Shown one piece after another: positions 21,492 through 25,311 of a DNA stretch of 25,311 nucleotides (its first letter is position 1; each line of letters begins with the position of its first letter). The position numbers and the translations under genes are program-made. Under the pieces are notes generated by a model. The model searched no databases and was not told the DNA's origin. It saw only the letters and a program-made list of their open reading frames with translations. Origin of the DNA: an uncultured Acidobacteriota bacterium (GTDB lineage: Bacteria; Acidobacteriota; Terriglobia; UBA7540); NCBI GenBank assembly GCA_937900045.1, contig CALCEB010000165.1, positions 1-25,311 of the forward strand. Direction: 5' to 3'.

Positions 21492-23213
21492 ATGCAGAAG
21501 CTTCGCAGTGAAAAGTGGTTTGCCCCTGACAACGACATCGGGTTTCAGCACCGTGCGGCCCTCCGTTCGATTGGTCTTACACGAGAGTCCTTCTCAGGTC
21601 GTCCCATCATCGGCATCTGCAATTCCTGGAGCGAGCTGAATAATTGCAATATTCACCTCCGTGTTGTGGCCGACGCCGTGAAGCGAGGAGTGTGGGCGGC
21701 GGGGGGAGTTCCGCTCGAATTTATGACGATATCGCTCGGCGAAGAGCTCACCATGCCTACGACGATGCTCTATCGCAACCTGATGGCGATGGACGTCGAA
21801 GAGATGATTCGTTCCAACCCCTTAGACGGCGTCGTGCTTCTCTGCGGATGCGACAAAACGGCTCCCGCACAATTAATGGGCGCTGCAAGCATGGATATTC
21901 CGGCCATCATGCTCCCGGTCGGACCGATGCTCAGCGGCCGGTGGCGAGGCCAGACCGTGGGTTCGGGAACTGACTTATGGAAATTCTGGGACGAACGTCG
22001 AAGCGGACGACTAAACAAGCAGGAGTGGGAGGAGCTTGAAAGTTGCTATGCGCGCAGCCCTGGAACGTGCAATACCATGGGCACGGCTTCAACCATGGCA
22101 AGTGTGGCTGAGGTTCTAGGTATGACTTTGCCGGGCGCGGCAAGTATTCCGGCGGCCGACTCCCGGCGCCTGGCCGCCGCTGAAGCTACCGGCCGGCGGG
22201 TCGTGAAAATAGTAGAAGAAGATCTGCGACCTTCAAGAATTCTTACCTTGCCTGCATTCGAGAATGCCATTCGTGCAATCGTCGCTTTGGGCGGATCCAC
22301 CAATGCTGTAATTCATCTCATTGCCATTGCCGGGCGTCTCGGCATCCGCCTCCCGCTTGACCTTTTTGACGCGCTAGCCCGTTCGACGCCTGTCATTGCG
22401 AATCTGCAACCGGCCGGAACGTATTTGATGGAGGATTTCTTTTACGCAGGAGGAGTTCAGGCCGTTTTAAGAGAAATCTTTCCGCTTCTTCACGGGGACG
22501 CGTTAACGGTCACCGGGGAGCGGCTCGAACAAAACCTTGCCGGGGCTCGCTGCGACAATGCTGAGGTCATTCGGCCTTTAAGCCAGCCGGTCCAATCCGA
22601 ACCCTCGCTTACCGTCCTTCATGGGAATCTCGCACCCAATGGAGCTCTCATCAAGACCTCGGCTGCTTCATCCGGCTTGCTCCGCCACACCGGATGCGCG
22701 ATCGTGTTTGACAGCTACGAGGAAATGCTGAAACGTATCGACGATCCTGATCTCGAGGTTGACCCGTCGAGCGTCCTCGTCCTTCGGAATGCCGGCCCGG
22801 TGGGCGGACCCGGGATGCCCGAATGGGGAATGATCCCTCTGCCCGCCAAGTTGGTTAAACAAGGCGTCAAGGACATGGTAAGAATGAGTGACGCTCGCAT
22901 GAGTGGGACCGGATTCGGGACCGTGGTTTTGCACATTTCGCCCGAATCGGCCGTGGGCGGACCCCTCGCTGCGATCCGGACCGGGGACATGATTTCTCTC
23001 GATGCGGCGGGACGCCACGTGGAAGTCCTCATCGCCGAGGACATTCTCAAGGAAAGAATGCAAGGCTGGAAACCTGCCGCCTGCCGTTTCCGTCGCGGCT
23101 ACTACGCGATGTTCTTAGATCATGTGCTCCAGGCGCATCAGGGATGTGACTTTGATTTCCTTTGCTCTACGGCCGGCGACGAGCCGTACGAACCACAAAT
23201 TGGGCGAACTTAG
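21492..23213 (+). CDS. IlvD/Edd-family sugar-acid dehydratase (L-arabinonate/D-xylonate type)
   Basis: The 573-residue protein dehydrates an aldonic acid to a 2-keto-3-deoxy acid using a [2Fe-2S] cluster and Mg. The three cluster cysteines are in NNCN (C52), LLCGCDKTAP (C120) and GTCNTMGTASTM (C193). K122 is the likely carbamylated lysine and S471 in DARMSGTGFG the catalytic serine. Spacing and sequence match, with a seven-residue offset, the Rhizobium L-arabinonate dehydratase as I remember it. They fit less well with the isoleucine/valine enzyme IlvD or 6-phosphogluconate dehydratase. Substrate could be L-arabinonate, D-xylonate or a related acid. The start may be ATG 21492 or the adjacent GTG 21489. 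It lies 87 bases after paralogue B and 34 before the aminotransferase, so co-transcription is likely. Confidence 0.87.
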   Translation: MQKLRSEKWFAPDNDIGFQHRAALRSIGLTRESFSGRPIIGICNSWSELNNCNIHLRVVADAVKRGVWAAGGVPLEFMTISLGEELTMPTTMLYRNLMAMDVEEMIRSNPLDGVVLLCGCDKTAPAQLMGAASMDIPAIMLPVGPMLSGRWRGQTVGSGTDLWKFWDERRSGRLNKQEWEELESCYARSPGTCNTMGTASTMASVAEVLGMTLPGAASIPAADSRRLAAAEATGRRVVKIVEEDLRPSRILTLPAFENAIRAIVALGGSTNAVIHLIAIAGRLGIRLPLDLFDALARSTPVIANLQPAGTYLMEDFFYAGGVQAVLREIFPLLHGDALTVTGERLEQNLAGARCDNAEVIRPLSQPVQSEPSLTVLHGNLAPNGALIKTSAASSGLLRHTGCAIVFDSYEEMLKRIDDPDLEVDPSSVLVLRNAGPVGGPGMPEWGMIPLPAKLVKQGVKDMVRMSDARMSGTGFGTVVLHISPESAVGGPLAAIRTGDMISLDAAGRHVEVLIAEDILKERMQGWKPAACRFRRGYYAMFLDHVLQAHQGCDFDFLCSTAGDEPYEPQIGRT

Positions 23214-23247
23214 GCTGCAGCGACTCCCACAAGGATGGCAATTGCAG

Positions 23248-24573
23248 ATGGACGGCAAATTCAAGAATTCGGCTTCCATTCTCAAAAACAATCAGAGGTT
23301 CATCCCGGGAGGAGTGGTCTCCGTCAACCGCGCCACTCATCCCGAAATTGCCTTTGTCCGGGGAGAAGGTGCGTACATTTGGGACGCCGACGGCAATCGA
23401 TACATTGACTATCACGCCGCATTTGCCCCTCACGTGCTTGGCCATAATGACCTATACGTTTCGGAAGCGGTTATGGCGGCCATCGAGAAGAAGTGGAGTC
23501 TGTTCGGTACCGGCACAACCGAATGGGAAGGGCGGCTCGCCGAGTTGATTTGCGAGAACATCCCCTGGGTCGAGTCGGTTCAGTTCTTGAACACTGGAAG
23601 CGAAGCCACGTATCAAGCCCTGCGCGTTGCCCGGGCGGCTACCGGCCGGGATCACATCATCGTCATGCAGGGAGGATATAATGGCTGGCATAACGAAGTC
23701 TCTTGCAATCTCATGACGCCTCTGGGGGAGGTGGGCCCCAGCATTTCGCCGGGGGAGTATCCCTACATTCCTATCAGCGCCGGGGTGCCGCTGCAGCATC
23801 AAGAGTTGGTTCATCCCATCAATTTCAATGACCTTCAATCAGTCAAGTACGTGTGTGAAAAGTATCCCGTGGCGGCGCTCATCGCGGAGCCAATCCTCCA
23901 AAACATCGGAGTGGTTAAGCCAAGTCCTGGTTACCTGCAGGGCTTGCGTGATTTGTCCAGCCAGTTTGGATATGTTCTGATCTTCGACGAAGTCAAAACC
24001 GGTTTCCGTCACGCGCTAGGAGGATATGCGAGCATTGCTGGGGTCCGTCCAGACCTGGTGATCTATGGCAAGGCGCTTGCGAACGGGTATCCCATTTCAG
24101 CTCTTGGAGGGCGCAAGGATTTGATGGAGTTTTTCGTCCATCCGGACAAGCGAAAGCGCGTGCTGCTTGCCGGAACTTACAACGCGCACCCCGTGCCGGT
24201 CGCTGCGGCTATTGCAACCATTGAACGGCTGTTGACGAACAATGGAGAAATTTACGCCCACTTAGAGTCGATGGGAAAAGCGATAGAGGACGGATTAAGT
24301 GCAATCATTTCCAGGGTGGGACTCGAAGCGGTTGTCGCCAGACAAGGGTCGGCATTCTGCCTCTATTTTATGGATCACTGTCCGAAGGATTGGCATGATC
24401 TGGCGGCGCACAACGATTTCGATACCGACAAGAAATTTCGGACTGAACTGATTCATCGAGGTATTTACGTCTTTCCCGAGGCGGCCAAGCAGTGGTCGAT
24501 CTCCTCAGCTCACAGCAAGAGTGATATCGAAGAAACTTTGAACCACTGCTGTGCCCTTTTGTCGGCTGCCTGA
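23248..24573 (+). CDS. Class III PLP aminotransferase of the glutamate-1-semialdehyde aminomutase type
   Basis: The 441-residue protein is a complete fold-type I class III enzyme. It has IPGGVVSVNRATHP and GAYIWDADGNRYIDYHAAFAPHVLGH at the N-terminus, LNTGSEATYQALRVARA at the phosphate site, IFDEVKTGF (D247) and the Schiff-base lysine K275 in IYGKALANGYPIS. This arrangement is that of HemL-like proteins, but no other heme gene is near, and the sequence after the lysine departs from HemL. A catabolic or modifying transaminase acting on a product of the preceding dehydratase is a reasonable guess. The ATG at 23248 has a weak site; TTG 23242 is six bases after AAGGA and may be the true start. 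It is the last gene of the apparent cluster before the decayed IS at the right edge. Confidence 0.83.
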   Translation: MDGKFKNSASILKNNQRFIPGGVVSVNRATHPEIAFVRGEGAYIWDADGNRYIDYHAAFAPHVLGHNDLYVSEAVMAAIEKKWSLFGTGTTEWEGRLAELICENIPWVESVQFLNTGSEATYQALRVARAATGRDHIIVMQGGYNGWHNEVSCNLMTPLGEVGPSISPGEYPYIPISAGVPLQHQELVHPINFNDLQSVKYVCEKYPVAALIAEPILQNIGVVKPSPGYLQGLRDLSSQFGYVLIFDEVKTGFRHALGGYASIAGVRPDLVIYGKALANGYPISALGGRKDLMEFFVHPDKRKRVLLAGTYNAHPVPVAAAIATIERLLTNNGEIYAHLESMGKAIEDGLSAIISRVGLEAVVARQGSAFCLYFMDHCPKDWHDLAAHNDFDTDKKFRTELIHRGIYVFPEAAKQWSISSAHSKSDIEETLNHCCALLSAA

Positions 24574-24656
24574 CAAAGATTCCGGTATAGCGCGAATAAC
24601 GTGTGGGGCGACCAGTCGTAGTGTGTCCATCGAGGGCGGATGACTTCCAGCACGCT

Positions 24657-24688
24657 GCACAGATAGTAGCTCGCCGCACAGATAGTAG
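24657..24688 (+). repeat. Short direct repeat at the broken end of the transposase relic
   Basis: GCACAGATAGTAG occurs at 24657-24669 and again at 24676-24688, a 19-base period. It marks exactly where the IS256-type homology ends. Bases 24574-24656 between the aminotransferase stop and this repeat hold no recognisable gene. Confidence 0.6.
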
Positions 24689-25087
24689 AATCTCCAACAT
24701 CCGGCTCGACAGCTTCTCGCCTCGCCGCATCGCCTCGTAGGCCGGGATGCGGACTTCGCCGCCCTGCCGCTTGCCTTTCTGGCGCAGTCGGGGCTTGGTC
24801 ACCTGCAGCTTGCGTTCCTTCAAACAGATCGTCCCGACCTCCCGTCCGTGCTAGCCTACCGCTTTTCCCGCCTTCCCCGGATGCGGTGGCCAGGCGATCT
24901 GCTCCGCCGACAACCGCAGCACGGCTTCGATCGTCGCTCGTCCCAAAACATCAATCACTTCGTCCACCGCCGCCTGCGACTGCTCGACCAGTTCCATCAT
25001 GGGCAGTAACACCTACCCGTTCTTCGCCAGAAAATTCGCTAAGCCTTGCCTGTCCCTCGACTCCGAAATGTGATATGGTTTCTCCAC
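24680..25087 (-). pseudogene. IS256-family (mutator-type) transposase relic, N-terminal part only
   Basis: Reading from GTG 25087 on the minus strand, with AAGGAG just upstream, one frame gives an N-terminal mutator-type transposase. It includes LLPMMELVEQSQAAVDEVI, then KERKLQVTKPRLRQKGK, GGEVRIPAYEAM and SSRMLEILLS. Two in-frame TAG codons interrupt it (25015-25013 and 24853-24851). The homology ends at about 24680, where GVSTRRY would normally follow, so the catalytic DDE domain is missing. About 136 codons remain of roughly 400. It cannot encode a working enzyme and marks past IS activity at the right edge of the locus. Confidence 0.75.
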
Positions 25088-25159
25088 GACGGTTCTCCTT
25101 CTTTTAGGTTTCTCCAACCCGATTCTACCGAATCAGGCCAGAGAACCGTCGCTCAAACC
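25077..25159. repeat. Inverted repeat around the start of the IS256-type relic
   Basis: The left arm (25077-25097, GGTTT...CGACGGTTCTC) pairs with the right arm (25141-25159, GAGAACCGTCG...AAACC) across a loop of about 43 bases. The left arm covers the relic's GTG start and ribosome site, so in the transcript the stem would hide them. Bases 25160-25311 after it contain no gene that I can recognise. Confidence 0.45.
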
Positions 25160-25311
25160 TCCAACGGAACTTGGGTCACCATCGTCGTCCTGCGTCCCAT
25201 TCACCACGGGTTGCCGCACGGGAAGACGCAAAATAATTCCTTCCATGTTAGTAATTTCGGCTCTATAGCACAATCTGTGGGTGTTTTTCCCCGAGATGTA
25301 AGGAAATTGAC

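Noticed and set aside
23248..24573. Calling this gene hemL (heme biosynthesis)
   Set aside because: Its motifs fit the class broadly, but no heme gene is nearby and it is placed directly after a sugar-acid dehydratase.
24368..24679. Minus-strand open frame continuing past the IS256-type homology into the aminotransferase gene
   Set aside because: The frame after LEILLS has no transposase similarity and overlaps a well-supported gene on the other strand.
24657..24688. CRISPR-like repeat
   Set aside because: There are only two copies of 13 bases with a 6-base gap, no array and no cas gene.

Overview
This window looks like part of an Acidobacteriota chromosome, or a close soil relative. The main reasons are a very large Oar-type TonB receptor with an N-terminal carboxypeptidase-regulatory domain, GC-rich coding sequence, a large fold-back intergenic repeat, and secreted enzymes with a small lipocalin-like lead domain. 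No rRNA or tRNA gene was seen, so the taxonomic call rests on gene style only.

Layout, left to right. (1) 1-1275: a decayed edge, with the last 53 codons of an ISKra4-like transposase followed by a short-chain dehydrogenase pseudogene carrying about 127 extra bases and an in-frame TGA. (2) 1385-5154, minus strand: an APH(6)-type kinase, a secreted GH51 alpha-L-arabinofuranosidase and a DeoR-type repressor. (3) 5155-5510: a divergent regulatory region with promoter-like hexamers on both strands and palindromes. (4) 5511-8960: the TonB-dependent receptor. (5) 8961-9554: a gene-free stretch holding a roughly 230-bp fold-back repeat. (6) 9555-13015: three overlapping genes on the plus strand (RmlD-like reductase, DegT-family aminotransferase, GHMP kinase of the plant L-arabinokinase type), followed by a YihX-like sugar phosphatase. 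(7) 14089-16572 and 19728-21404: two diverged paralogues of a secreted helical-barrel carbohydrate enzyme of no family I can name. They are separated by an EamA permease and a complete IS1634-like insertion sequence. (8) 21492-24573: an IlvD/Edd sugar-acid dehydratase of the L-arabinonate/D-xylonate type, then a glutamate-1-semialdehyde-type class III aminotransferase. (9) 24574-25311: an IS256-type transposase relic with two in-frame stops.

The simplest reading is a locus for taking apart an arabinose-containing plant polymer. The receptor imports fragments, GH51 and perhaps the two paralogues cut them, and the sugar is either phosphorylated at C1 by the arabinokinase-like enzyme or oxidised and dehydrated through the IlvD/Edd enzyme. 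The classical araBAD genes are absent from the window. The coupled reductase-aminotransferase-kinase trio next to a sugar-phosphate phosphatase, with no nucleotidyltransferase or glycosyltransferase, does not match any pathway I recognise and is the best candidate for something undescribed. Functions are assigned from motifs and remembered family sequences; no database search was run.
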